Below, one piece after another: positions 30,678 through 41,705 of a stretch of 64,000 nucleotides of DNA. This DNA comes from Wallemia ichthyophaga EXF-994. Lineage: Eukaryota > Basidiomycota > Wallemiomycetes > Wallemiales > Wallemiaceae. The stretch's first letter is position 1, and each line of letters begins with the position of its first letter. Position numbers and translations under genes: made by a program. The DNA lies in NCBI RefSeq assembly GCF_000400465.1, contig NW_008806276.1:372001-436000 (forward strand). Direction: 5' to 3'. The notes below the pieces were generated by a model. The model was given only the letters and a program-made list of their open reading frames with translations, did not search any database and was not told the origin of the DNA.

Positions 30678-31358
30678 TTAAACCGGTCTATCCTGTTTCT
30701 GTGGTCTCTCACCAAAGAGGAGAGAACCAATTCGAACAATGTCTGAGTGATAGTCTATAGCTTGCATATAGTCACTGGACATGCCCATCGAGAGGAGCAG
30801 GTTGAGGCTGTACTTGTGGTTAAGCTGGTTGCGAGTTTGGAGGAGAGTGTTGAATTCGTTGTTCTCGGAGGTGTTAGACGTGGACTGTGAGTAGCTGCCT
30901 ATAGTCATGAGGCCAGCCAGGTTGAGGTGTCTAGATTGGCAGAGGAACTCCACCAATTCGTCTAGCTGCGTGGTGTTTGGGTATAGGCCACCTTTGTTAA
31001 GTTCTTTGGAAGTGTTGAGCTGGATAAAGATATCGATAGTCCTGTCAAGCAGCTGGTCCAGCTTCTTGGCGTGTGCTAAGCTGTCCAAGCTGTGGATCGA
31101 CTTGAGCTTCTCAATCGAAGCGAGCTGCTTGAGCTTGTTTGACTGCAGTTTACCGATAAAGTGCCAATTGATATCATGGTCTTTAAGCTGCGTATTCTTC
31201 TCCAGCAGCTCTTGAACGTAATTCTCTCCAAAGTCTCTATGTCCTTCCGCGTGAAGCTCTAGAATCTTTGAAGAAGGCTGATATTTACTAACTGCTAGTA
31301 TATTCGTAGTCGCGCTTTTACTTTTCACTTTCCTTTCAATTTCCTTTAAGATGCTCAT
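30678..31358 (-). CDS. PLP homeostasis protein, YggS/PROSC family
   Basis: A single exon of 226 residues from the ATG at 31358. Family motifs: AVSKYQP (PLP lysine), FGENYVQELLEK, WHFIGKLQSNK, LNTSKELNKGG, LSMGMSSDYMQAI and VRIGSLLFGERP. These proteins bind PLP and balance free and enzyme-bound vitamin B6; they have no confirmed catalytic activity. Its 3' end faces that of DUG1, with 105 bases between. Confidence 0.93.
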   Translation of the reverse strand: MSILKEIERKVKSKSATTNILAVSKYQPSSKILELHAEGHRDFGENYVQELLEKNTQLKDHDINWHFIGKLQSNKLKQLASIEKLKSIHSLDSLAHAKKLDQLLDRTIDIFIQLNTSKELNKGGLYPNTTQLDELVEFLCQSRHLNLAGLMTIGSYSQSTSNTSENNEFNTLLQTRNQLNHKYSLNLLLSMGMSSDYMQAIDYHSDIVRIGSLLFGERPQKQDRPV

Positions 31359-31832
31359 CGTTTGAAGCAATCAACAATGATTCAGTATGTTTGTTGGTGT
31401 GCTTGCGTGATTGAGCATGGACTCAAATATAGCAAGCACTGCCAGGACTACCAGTACAGATAAAAACGTATGTTCTAAGCCTGAGCGCATTCTGTGTACG
31501 CGACTAGCCGCTTGACCAGGAACGATGGTAGCCGGGTTCGTGAAACACATCCAAGGCAAGGCGCGAGACACGTGCTCCTCGGATGCCGCTGCGGTATTTA
31601 AGCGGCCTACACTTACTTTCTTTGCGGTTCGCCGTATTGGGGGCCTTAGTAAGGCGGGTATAACCCTTTCCCTGTAAATAGTCTGCGCTACTCCCAGTAA
31701 GCCTTATCTCACTCATTCAACTCCCTGACCTTGAAGAAATACCTGAAGTCTCTTTGAGCGTTACTCCTAGACTTTCGCTCTCCTTCCCTCAGTTCGTTCT
31801 AACCTCAATCACCAAGACGAGCAAGTACGCAA
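31359..31832. other. gap with an uncertain small minus-strand gene
   Basis: This stretch lies between the YggS-family gene and the acyltransferase gene. On the minus strand an ATG at 31716 opens a 70-codon, Arg/Lys-rich frame, and a second overlapping frame down to 31371 encodes a single hydrophobic helix (FLSVLVVLAVLAIFESML). A GTAAGT donor near 31610 with nearby AG sites could splice one into the other (28 or 39 nt), making a small tail-anchored protein of about 110 residues. The introns would be shorter than the rest of the window and no family is recognised, so I do not call a gene. Confidence 0.3.
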
Positions 31833-34022
31833 ATGACGCTCGCAAGCCCATACCACTTGGCAATTCTATTATGGAGGCTTATTATCTTTGTGTTCTTTAG
31901 GGAGGGTGGGTGATATCCACGCTGTGTCCACGCTGTTCCCTAGCTCACTCCCCAAACAGTCAAATCCAGGGGACAGCGATATCTTCAGTCGCAGCCCAAA
32001 GGCACTCCCATCGTCTTCGTTGCTGCTCCGCACCACAATCAATTCCTAGACGCTCTACTCCTCTCCTCCGAAGTTCTCCGGGCTTCTAATCGCAAACTAT
32101 CCTTCCTCACAGCCGATAAATCAATGAACAGGTTTTTTATTGGTCATATGGCACGCGCAATGGAATCTATACCCGTCAAGCGTGCTGCAGACGCTGCGAA
32201 ACCCGGCGTTGGCACTATCTACATGACTCATTCCGCCCCCACAAACCACCTCTTCGGCATCGGCACTCAATTCACCCACCAAGTATCCCCCAAAATGTCC
32301 ATCGCCCTGTCTTCTTCCCTCGGTGGCGCTTCTGCCGAAGTGGTGGAGATTATCAACGACACCCACCTCATCTTGAAAAATGATCTCGGTAAACCACAAG
32401 CCATAAATGCTCTCAAAGCCGTGAACCCCGCCACCACCAGCCAGGCCATCAAGTACAAAGTCCTGCCCTTCATCAACCAAGAAGTCATGTACAAAGCTGT
32501 ATACGACAAGCTAAGAGATGGCGGCAGTATTGGGATTTTCCCAGAAGGCGGATCACATGATAGATCGGATCTATTACCCCTCAAGGCTGGCGTATCGGTG
32601 ATGGCTCTCGGCGCAATGGCTGCAAACCCAGATTTACAAGTAAAAATAGTACCAGTCGGGTTATCCTATTTTCACGCTCACAAGTTCAGATCGAGAGCTG
32701 TGATCGAGTTTGGTGATGCCCGTGCTGTCCCACGCGACCTCGTCGACCTCTTTACCCAGGGCGGAGCTGATAAGAGGGCAGCATGTGCCAGTCTCCTCGA
32801 TATTATCTACGACGGTCTTAAATCGGTTACTGTTCAAGCGCCTGACTATGAAACTCTGATGGTTATCCAGGCTGGAAGAAGATTGTTCAAGACCCCCGGA
32901 CACCACCTCACACTGGGGCAGGTTGTCGAGCTGAACAGGCGGCTGATAGCTGGCTACCTGTCTTACAAAGACGATGTGAAGATTATTGCCCTGCGAAACA
33001 AGATCCTTAAGTACAACAGGAGATTACAGGATCTGGGTATTCGAGACCATCAAGTCGAAGCAGCGACGCGCAAGAGCTGGAAGAGCGCAGGATTGCTGCT
33101 GTATAGAGTTTGGCTACTCTTGTTATGGGGTCTGCTCGCTTTCCCCGGTGCGATGCTCCATCTCCCCGTCTTCCTCACCGCTAAGTACATTAGCCACCGC
33201 AAAGCCAAAGAGGCACTCGCGAACTCGACAGTCAAAATAGAAGCACGCGATGTGATTGGAAGCTGGAAAGTACTAGTTTCTCTCGCACTGATACCCCTCC
33301 TCTATCTATATTACGTAGTGTTGACGACATACATTGCGACGAGATACGGCTCTCAGATTGGACTTAGCGAGTTTTATATCAGATGGTCACCACTCTTTGC
33401 CCTCCTCAGCCTACCCTACCTCGGCATCTCGGCGCTTAAATTCGGTGAAGGGGGTGTGGACATATACAAAAGCCTCAGACCGCTCTTCGTGAATCTGTTG
33501 CCGTGGAACGAAAAGGAGCTGTCCAAAATCAAGCGAATGAGACAAGATCTCGCTAATGAGCTGACAGATATCATAGAGGAATATGGTCCGAAACAAATGG
33601 AGGATTTCGAGAAAATAACTTCAGTTCCCCCTATACCAGCGCAAGCACACAGCCAACAGTCGTCATTCCAATGGCTCGATGAGATGCTGTTTGGATGGTC
33701 GACGACCAAGAGAGCGGATGGAGGTGGAATTGAATCGGAATCACAGTCGCGAGGTGTACAGGAAGATGCGGTTGTAGATCTAGATGCAGATTCGCGCTAT
33801 AGTATGCCAGGATCATTTAGCATGAGTGGTGCACAAGCATTGTCGAAAGAAGCACCTCTGACACCTGTACCGGATGTGCTCAACGATGGAGATTTCGATA
33901 AAGTTGTCTCTTTCCTCGATGCGCCTTCTCTTGTAAGAGAGAATGGTACTACTAGCGGCAGCAAGAGTAGGAGGAGCAGCAGCGACAGGAACAACAGGAA
34001 TCAGAAGAAGAAGGATGAGTAA
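31833..34022 (+). CDS. glycerol-3-phosphate/dihydroxyacetone-phosphate acyltransferase (SCT1/GPT2 type)
   Basis: Two exons (31833-31905, 31960-34022; 54-nt intron) give 711 residues. A short hydrophobic N terminus ends in FFREV and continues as KSRG after the intron. PlsC-type motifs follow: APHHNQFLD (HxxxxD catalytic pair), IGIFPEGGSHDRSDLLPLKAG and VPVGLSYFH. Four hydrophobic segments lie at about residues 410-520, and the Ser-rich tail matches the phosphorylated tails of yeast Sct1/Gpt2. The enzyme starts glycerolipid synthesis in the ER. Between the two catalytic motifs there is the longer insertion typical of fungal and not bacterial enzymes. Confidence 0.9.
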
Positions 34023-34040
34023 GATGAGTGGTTCACATAT

Positions 34041-34114
34041 TGGAATTGGAATTGAGCATTGAGTATTGATTATTGATTATTGATTATTGAGTAATGAGCA
34101 TTGAGCATTGAGCA
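34041..34114. repeat. degenerate heptamer repeat (attgaKY)
   Basis: Downstream of the acyltransferase stop, units like attgatt, attgagc and attgagt repeat about ten times with small variations. It is a simple-sequence tract in the 3' region of the acyltransferase gene. Confidence 0.85.
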
Positions 34115-34229
34115 TATAGATGCGCGTTTTGAAATATACGTGTATTTAATTTATGAATATATATTATTTTATCTTTGTTTGCGCATGACGCAACGACATC
34201 GGTAACGCTGATAAGTATCTCCCGCCATC

Positions 34230-34985
34230 ATGCCGCTGAAATTGGCGCATCACAAGTAGGTTATTTGAAGACACTACACCAACGTCTTACCCTGCACAAG
34301 ATCATATCATCCGTACAACGCAGCCAACATCGAGCGAGTCCGACAGGATGAAGAGCAGGCACGACTATCTGAGCAGCTCGAGACGCAGGTGGGCCGGAGC
34401 GAAGAATCTAAACGCAAACTGGATATTCTGAGGGGGAGAAGCAAGAAGGGCGAGAAGGGCGAGAAGAGTGAGCAGCAGCAACACCCAAACTTCTGGCAGC
34501 ACCTCGAGCAGCCCCCTCAGTCTTCCAAACAGAGCAACGAAGCCACCGCTGCTATTAACACGGATATGCAAATGGTGCATCCCACTCCACGCTGGTACGA
34601 CGTAGATACTTCTGGAGATCCCTCCCAAGCTGCAGACGCTGCAGACGCAGAAGATGCGGCTGATAAGAGTGGCAGCGGCAGTAACAGCTTGAAAAGTAGA
34701 ATGAAACGGCAACGCGAAGAGTATGTAACTTATAGGCATAATTAAGTGGCTAATATACCCTCTCTTTACAGCCCTATGCACGACACTCTCATCAAGGATC
34801 GCGACGACCCCCTCAACGATATCCTTCAAGCGACTGCTGAGCTAGACAGCGCAAAACGGAATAAAGAAAGTACACGGAGTAGGCGCGATAAACACAGTAA
34901 GCACAGGAAGCGCGATAGTAGTTCATTGCACAAGAGTAAAGAGCGAGAACAATCGCATGCACGATCGCGGGCGCATAAAGTGTAG
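34230..34985 (+). CDS. CIR_N-domain protein, LENG1/Cwc25-like splicing-associated
   Basis: Three exons (34230-34255, 34301-34720, 34772-34985) give 219 residues. The 26-nt first exon and a 45-nt intron are needed to build the family start MPLKLAHH-KSYHPYNAANIERV, the N-terminal CBF1-interacting co-repressor (CIR_N) motif shared by Cwc25, CIR and LENG1. The motif is followed by a coiled coil ending KLDILRGRS. The middle is low-complexity; the second junction restores RED-PMHDTL. The C terminus is an Arg/Ser/Lys tract with RSRRDKHSKHRKRDSS, as in splicing proteins. The LENG1 type fits best because the motif reads SYHxYN rather than SWHP. Confidence 0.8.
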
Positions 34986-35065
34986 TAAATTTGTATACGA
35001 AAATCTCATATAGCCACTAAATAAGCTAGCGTGTATCGGGTATTTTCATTTCATTCATGTATATG

Positions 35066-36267
35066 TTATATCCACACTAGGATACCCATCCACACCAGCT
35101 GGAGACACGCGACGATGAACAAGAACTGCAAACGACGTCTGCGTTCAGAAGAGCCCACGCTTATCGAGGTCGTTGCAGCAGCTGACGATGCGTCTGGCAA
35201 AACTACGTATTTGAGACTTCTAAGCTGAAGATGGGGTTAGTTGGGGACAAATTAGACAAACGACAGAAACATACCAAAAAGAATCCCTGTGCAGCGACGC
35301 AGTACACAAAAGAAGAATAATACACCAATCTCCAACGCGGGATAAAGATGGTGATGAAAAGTGGCGGAATGATACTGACGAACTTATAGCCGCAGTATGA
35401 AAACAACTCAACACTTCCACTGACACCAGAGCTCCAGCCGGATCCACCGCTGTTAGAGGTCTCTACGCCGAGTAAGTAGCAAATAAGCCTAATCAAGCAA
35501 AATTCCAAGGCAGCAACTGCGAAAGAAAGTGAAGCTCTGGCGCCCAAAACCTCTGGATGAAACTTATTTTGAATGCCTGCGTAAATGGCAGCGACGATAA
35601 TGTAAGTGAGGACAGACATTGTTGGTATGTATAGATCAGGACTGTTGATGTCTTGACGTGGAGAAAGATATCCAGCCGATACACTAAAGCCATCGTTTCC
35701 GATACTCTCATTACGCTGACGGAGCCATGGTTTATGTCGCCACGGGAAGTATATCAGACGGAGCTTGCTGATAACGTACGTGGTATTTACGTTAAACAAC
35801 GTCTTGACGATGGGAAGGGGAATATGACGTGCAATGTTTTTATCCACGTAGTCGTGTCCAGCCATGAAAGCTGATTTGCCGAATTGGAGACCCATTTGAG
35901 TTGTACCGTCGTTGAGATTGTTCCACGGGGTTTCCTGGGATTGTTGATGTGGCTGCATCGGTTGATAGGTGGTGTATGGCTGTTGTTGGGCGTATTGCGG
36001 CTGTTGTTGAGGATAAGCGTGCTGCTGGGGATATAACTGCTGCTGAGGATAAACCTGCTGCTGCTGCTGCTCAACGTAATTGGATGGATTGTATGGATTA
36101 TAAGGATCCTGCTCAAATGCGAATCCATTGGAATCCAAGCTTCCCCTTGAATCCTTATCCTTGGCTAGAGTATCCGGTGTGGGAGGTGGCTTGAATGGAT
36201 GCTGAGGAACTGGATGCTGGAGAGGCACTTGAGATCCAGATGCTGGAGCTGCTCCTGCCGCGTACAT
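35066..36267 (-). CDS. YIF1: YIF1, COPII/Golgi membrane protein (Hrf1 family)
   Basis: Two exons (36267-35275, 35224-35066; 50-nt intron) give 383 residues. The cytosolic N terminus is Gln/Tyr/Pro-rich with YPQQ repeats, ending near QFGKSAFMAGHDYVDKNI. Then come the family motif FPWRHKPW and DINSPDLYIPTMS, and five hydrophobic segments. The last segment lies in exon 2 after SLKYVVLPDASS and ends VACLQLVWMGILVWI. Yif1 binds Yip1/Yos1 and Ypt GTPases in ER-to-Golgi transport. The frame continues 13 codons upstream without an ATG, so the start is 36267. Its stop lies 80 bases from that of the CIR_N gene. Confidence 0.9.
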
Positions 36268-36362
36268 AATCCACTTTTTATTTTCTTTGTTGTACAAAAT
36301 CAACAAGCTGGCTGCTAGCGTAGCCCAACGTCCACCTCGATTGAGAAAATCAAAATAAAAAC

Positions 36363-37448
36363 ATGTCTTTCTATCGCAGCTGCAGCGATAGCGAGGATGA
36401 AAATGAAGGTATACAAATATGTTGGCAGGCTTCTCAATCCAACTTATTACATCAATTGGCTGGTACGCAGATGAGTGGGTTTTTGCACCGTAGATTAAAA
36501 CGCGTATAGCTCACTTTACTATCAGCCAGGCTACCTCCGCCACCTCCCCTTCCACTCCCCGCTCCCTCACCCCAAATCGCCCAGCAGCCAGCGACGACGA
36601 GCCATTTGAATAGAAAATCACTCTCCTTCACTCGAAATAACAAATCAAGCCAGTTTAGACGCACACGTACGCGTAGAACGCGCTCTCAACTCGCCCAGCA
36701 ATCCTCAGCCTCTTTTGAGCCAACTGGAACTGACAAAGAGGATTCTGATAGTGAAACGACAGGAAAAAGCGTGAAGAAAGCGCGAATTGATAAACAGAAC
36801 ACTGAACTTGATATCCTTATTGAGAAAGTGTCAGCGAGGTTGCAACGCGAACGAAGCTCTACTTCCTCTTTACAGGATCACGGCGGGAGTGCAACGGCGA
36901 GCTGTAGCTATGTCAGTGAGAGTTTGGGACAGGTGCGGCAGCCAGAAGAGCAAGTACAGCAGCCACCACAGCAGCAGCAACCACAACAACCACAACAACC
37001 ACAACTAGCACCTGCACAGAAAACGATTATCAAACAGTCTCAGAATCAAAACATACCCGAAAACAAGAGCAACGTGAACAAGACCACGACTAAGAAACCT
37101 GCCATGCGCAAACCACCACCTCCACAAGGCCCTAATCAGCGCTTCAAACCACCGCAACGCGTCGCAAACACAAACACATCATTTCCACCTCAAGCCCAGC
37201 AGAGGCCTGATGGTGCTGCTGCAAATACTAATAACGTGAAAACCAAACCAACAGTCCTAGATGTGGATGTGGATCTACACATGTCTTCCGGATCAAAGTC
37301 ACAATCGCAGTCACAACGACAGCCTGTACAACCCTCACAACCCTTACAACCATCACAGCCCCCTAGCGTTACCTCTGACGGCGCGGACTACAGCTGTGAC
37401 GATTTTGATATGGATGTACTCGAACAAGTGTGCGCGCAATTCGACTGA
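36363..37448 (+). CDS. Pro/Gln-rich protein of unknown function
   Basis: Two exons (36363-36474, 36526-37448; 51-nt intron) give 344 residues. The first 35 residues are Ser/acidic (SCSDSEDENEG) and then helical (QASQSNLLHQLAGTQM). A basic stretch with RTRTRRTRSQ, a short coiled coil (TELDILIEKVSARLQRE) and Gln/Pro repeats follow. A segment GPNQRFKPPQR and an acidic aromatic end (SCDDFDMDVLEQVCAQFD) resemble short binding motifs rather than a fold. Family not recognised; a nuclear scaffold protein is possible. It is divergent from YIF1 with 95 bases between starts. Confidence 0.65.
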
Positions 37449-37652
37449 CTTGCTTTTTCTTGCAGATCGTCATTACCGTTGTCATTGTAACGGAGGCGCC
37501 ATACGTTTACTCATGACGTTGACGCTGATCTGATTCACCTTTTGTTCGCATCTTAGTATCGTCATCGCCGGTTATCACCAGCCACCGCCAACCACCGCTG
37601 TAGCTAAAACAACTCCTATAAGCAATAATCAATGCATGTACAACCGTCTATT

Positions 37653-38765
37653 CTAATATTTCGGCAAATCTATTGTACCTCCTTTGGCACACCAATGGGA
37701 GAGCTCCGGCGTGACTTTTATCTGACAACCCAGTCTAGATTTTTGGTCATCATAGCCGACAGCATACTGGAGCATGTCATCTTCCTCATCCCTTACATCT
37801 GGCAGGAATGAAGCAGCTTCAGCGCTATCGCTTGAAGGGAAGTACATATGACAAGTAGCGCATTCGAGTTTACCATCGCATACGCCCTCTACGTTTCCCA
37901 AACCTTCTCTACGCCCGACGTTCATAAGGGACTCACCTAGCAGAGCATCAACATAGTGCACTGCACCGTCAGACTCTCTGAAACGTAAAGGGACGATATC
38001 GGATTCATTAGCGTTTAAAGCGTCCATTGCATCTTTGGTCTCCCCACAGCTGCTCTCCAGATCGAGACTGCGCGCGTTAGCCGCGTCAACCGCTTTAGCG
38101 GGATCGTAACCAAGTCGACCGCGCCAGTGAGGCCAATGAATTGCACCGGCAAGGATATTCGTGAGGAATTTACTGCTATCCCATGGACGAAGATTGCCGT
38201 ACCAGTCTCCTTGTGGGAACACGATAGCATTTGCTGCCCACTTGTGACCGCCAATGTGGGATATCTCATACAATTTCACTCGGTCTTCCAAACCACGTGC
38301 ATTGATCTCCGTTCGCAGGCTGTGGACTGTGGGCTCTCCGGCTTCTGCACACCTGCAATCGCGGTTTCCGTGTGTGCAAACATAGATGTGCACACAGTCG
38401 TTCTGACTAGATTGATTGATGCTGCTGAGTATTTGTGCGGTAGAATGCCCATCTACAGCCTCCATTGCTGGATATACTTGACAATCATTCTTATCTGATG
38501 CACTCGGATTGAATGCGAGACCGACGAGTACACCTGCATCGCTCAACTCCTTTTTAATCACCAGATCATCGTATTTCTCGCTGAGCCCATTCACCTTACT
38601 GGGCCATTCTCTCGGCGGTATTTGAGTGTGCACGATTACATGTCCTCGGTGCGCTGGACTGGAGCCTGCGAGTGGCGCGGCATCGAATGGTTCTGCTTGT
38701 AACTTAGTGCTCAGCAGTCGCCGGCTTGCCACCTGCACTTTCCGTATCCCTCTAATCCCGAGCAT
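37653..38765 (-). CDS. Apd1-like (sucrase/ferredoxin-like) domain fused to an adrenodoxin-type [2Fe-2S] ferredoxin
   Basis: A single exon of 370 residues from ATG 38765. The N terminus (MLGIRGIRKVQVASRRLLS) looks like a mitochondrial presequence. Residues about 30-230 are an Apd1/Aim32-type thioredoxin-like ferredoxin: CTHGNRDCRC supplies a C-x8-C pair and EISHIGGHKWAANA an HxxxH pair, the known 2Cys/2His cluster ligands, followed by WYGNLRPWD. Residues about 265-370 are an adrenodoxin/Yah1-type ferredoxin: EGVCDGKLECATCH (C-x5-C-x2-C), then DEEDDMLQYA, SRLGCQIKV with the fourth Cys. Both clusters' ligands are intact, so the protein could hold two different [2Fe-2S] centres. Role unknown; electron transfer in mitochondria is an inference. 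Confidence 0.88.
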   Translation of the reverse strand: MLGIRGIRKVQVASRRLLSTKLQAEPFDAAPLAGSSPAHRGHVIVHTQIPPREWPSKVNGLSEKYDDLVIKKELSDAGVLVGLAFNPSASDKNDCQVYPAMEAVDGHSTAQILSSINQSSQNDCVHIYVCTHGNRDCRCAEAGEPTVHSLRTEINARGLEDRVKLYEISHIGGHKWAANAIVFPQGDWYGNLRPWDSSKFLTNILAGAIHWPHWRGRLGYDPAKAVDAANARSLDLESSCGETKDAMDALNANESDIVPLRFRESDGAVHYVDALLGESLMNVGRREGLGNVEGVCDGKLECATCHMYFPSSDSAEAASFLPDVRDEEDDMLQYAVGYDDQKSRLGCQIKVTPELSHWCAKGGTIDLPKY

Positions 38766-38887
38766 TTTATTCGTTTGACAAACTGATTCCAACCAGTGTG
38801 AGTCGAGCAGTAGTGTGCCAAATGAAATAATTTGTATTTTTACAAATATATTATATCGTCTATAGTCTTTTCCTTAAGCGCCGCTTC

Positions 38888-41665
38888 TTATGCTCCTCCC
38901 TTCTTCTTCTGGCGCTCTTTTCTCTTACGGCCGATAACACTACCGACGTCTGACTTCCCGTTGTCATTTTCGGATTGAGTTTTTTTCTCCTGCTTGTTAT
39001 CCTTTTTGCCATCTTTATTAACTCCTTTCTTCTGTTTCTTCTGTGGCTTATCCTGCTCCTCCTGTTCCTGCTCTTCCTCTTCGCCGCTCACTTCTTCATC
39101 CATTTCTGCAGCCTTGAGTCATATTAGAAGCAGTCGACTTATCAATAAACACTCACTTTACGCTTCAGAGCTCTGTTGCGCATAACTTCTGCTTTATCAC
39201 TTCTCCTTTTAATAACCTGCGCATTCTCGATCGAAAATTCAATCATAAGTGTACCGCGGCTGTCTTTCAACTGGTCATTCTTCGCTTTTGTGAGGCGATC
39301 TTCGAGTTTCTTAAGCTTAGTACGTTCCTCGTCTTTCTTCTCGCCCTTCGCGGTCGTAATCGCCTCCTTGCATCTCTTCTCAGCCTGCTCCAGTTCATCA
39401 ACGAGCCACGCCTTCATCATATTGGTCACTTCACTGTTGTTGTTGGCATATCTCAACACCCTGAGTGCATTCTTGTGGTTGTTCATTTCGAGGAAACCAT
39501 ACCCTCTAGACTTTCCGAGTCCTGTCGATGTATCCACTCTGTCGGTCTGTCTGACAATCTTGGACTGGATAACAGCAGTCGGTCTACCCTTAAATGCCTT
39601 CTTTGGATCCTTGGAACCGTCAGATTCAGTGGTATCTTCTAGCTCTTCCCTGGATAATGCATCTCTTTCACCACGCGCTACTTCCGCTTCAAACTCTTTG
39701 ACGGCATGCAGTGCCAAGCGCTTTAAGACCTTGTCAGTCACATACAGCGGTATCTGTCTAATTGACAATCTAGTCTTTGAGATGTAGAGCGATGGATTGC
39801 TTTCGAGTAATTTGCGTCTAGTGTTAAATGATTTCATGCGTCTTTCCTGATCAGCCTCAGGCAGCGCCTGACCAGCTGGACTATTAGGGAAGATAACACC
39901 TTCTCTTATCAAATACACATTACGTTTGTCCTTTTTGTGTTTGACTTTCTCACCTTCCTCTTTCTTCTCTACAGCTTCGTCCCTAGATACAGCTTTGACC
40001 ACGTCGAGAACACGGCCCTGGAGTGTCAAGCTGTGCGCGCTCTTAGACGTAGGATCAGCTGTGAGGATGGACGATGTCTGGAATGGGTTTTGCTTCATGC
40101 TGTCCGTTCTGTTGGTACCTGTTGTCGCTCTGACTACGTCTGCTGTCTTTAAACATTCGTTTGCAGCTTTCATGTCCCAGAACGCAACAAAACCATTACC
40201 TCTTGAACGCTCAGTCTCATAGTCCATTGTTATTCTAGCGTATCTCAACTTTCCAAACCGTCTGAAAACCTCGTACAAGTCTTGTTGTGTGGCTTCGAAA
40301 GGAATATTACGGACAAAGAGTGTGAGTCCGTCCTGTAGAGGTGGAGCTTTGTCGCCATCTTCTTCCTCACTGTCGTCAGTCGCAGACTCATTTTCAATCT
40401 CTTCCATTATTTCGTCGTCGTCTACGTTATCGTTGTCTTGACTGTCTTGGTCATCTTGACTGCTTTGCTCATCTTCACTTTCACCCTCACTCTCGCTCTC
40501 ACTATTGTCTTTGCTATCATTATCATCGGCGTTGTCGTTATTGGATTCTTCGTCTGACCCTGCTGACTTGTTTGCATCTTGATCCATCTTGACATCCTCG
40601 TTGTTATCTTGATCGTTCTGTTCATGTTCCCACTTTTCTTTTGACAGCGCCCAGTCAACAGCAACAGGTCTGCTCTCGACATCCTTTGCGATTCTCTTTC
40701 TCTGCTTCTTTGTACCACCCGCAGCAGCAACATCAGCCTCTGAAGTGGCCAATTTCACAGATTTTCCATTCATTTTTTCAATAGCCTTCTGGGCGTCGTG
40801 ATGAAAAGTAAACCAAACAAAACCATAACCTTTATTGTGATCAGAACCATCCTTAGCTTTGATAGTAGGTAGGGTGATCATATGTATATCACCATAAGGT
40901 ATGAAAGTAGCTTTCAAGTCTTCCTGAGTAATGTTGAAGTTGAGATTACGGATGATCAGACGTGATCTGCGGCTGACTTTACCTTTACCGCTAATAGCAG
41001 TCTCAAGGCGCTTCAAGAGGACAGCTGAGATTGTCTTGCCTTTGAATATGTGCGCGTGAAGTTTAGACAATGCTGTGTTTGCACTTGAAGGTTTATCAAA
41101 CTTAACATGAGCGATATCATCGTCTTTCAGGTCAAGTGAGTCAATGTTACCAATTTTTCTAACCTTTTTGTAGATTTCCTTCTGAGAGATTCCTTTAGGG
41201 AGACCACTGAGTACGACAGTTCTAACTGCATCAGGGTCTTTAGAAGTTACAACTTTACGTGGTTGTGTAGCTTGTGGTTTATTGTACAGCTTAGCATCCA
41301 TTTCATTCTCTTTAGCTATTTCTTTACGCTCTTTTAACGTCGCTCTCTGCCTCGCCCATTCCACTCTACATTTCCTCTTATCTGATCCTTGTTGGATGAG
41401 CTTGTTGTTCATCTCACTCGACGCAGCAACAGCGTCCTCGCGCATAGCGTAGGTGACGTACCCAACGCCTTTGCTCTCCTTTGTATCATGATCGAGTACG
41501 ACGAACGCAGACTTGAGTGGACCAACATCAGAGAAGGCGGTGAGGAGGGATTCATTTGTCAGCGTGAATGGTAAATTGGAAACGAATAACGTTGAAGATC
41601 TGTGGCTGCCTAAGATTTATTTTAAAATTTAAACAATTATCTAACCCTTTAGATTCCGAAGACAT
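38888..41665 (-). CDS. NOP4: NOP4/RBM28, multi-RRM nucleolar protein
   Basis: Three exons (41665-41646, 41605-39157, 39112-38888) give 897 residues. The 20-nt first exon encodes MSSESK and joins a first RRM (STLFVSNLPFT ... KGVGYVTY). A second RRM-like stretch (TVVLSGLPKG), a third (SRLIIRNLNFN ... NKGYGFVWFTF) and a fourth (LTLFVRNIPFEAT ... RGNGFVAF) follow, with a long acidic tract before the fourth and a degenerate RRM-like segment with KSRGYGFLEM near the C terminus. Nop4/RBM28 is needed for 60S ribosomal subunit assembly in the nucleolus. Introns of 40 and 44 nt; the last exon is an acidic then Lys-rich tail. The start lies only 40 bases from the stop of the upstream regulator gene. Confidence 0.92.
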
Positions 41666-41705
41666 GGCCGACCTGGTTTAAGATATTCTATCATTTAATA
41701 TTCTT

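Noticed and set aside
40341-40733. frames opposite the acidic tract of NOP4
   Set aside because: Antisense of Asp/Glu/Ser codons; no independent signal.
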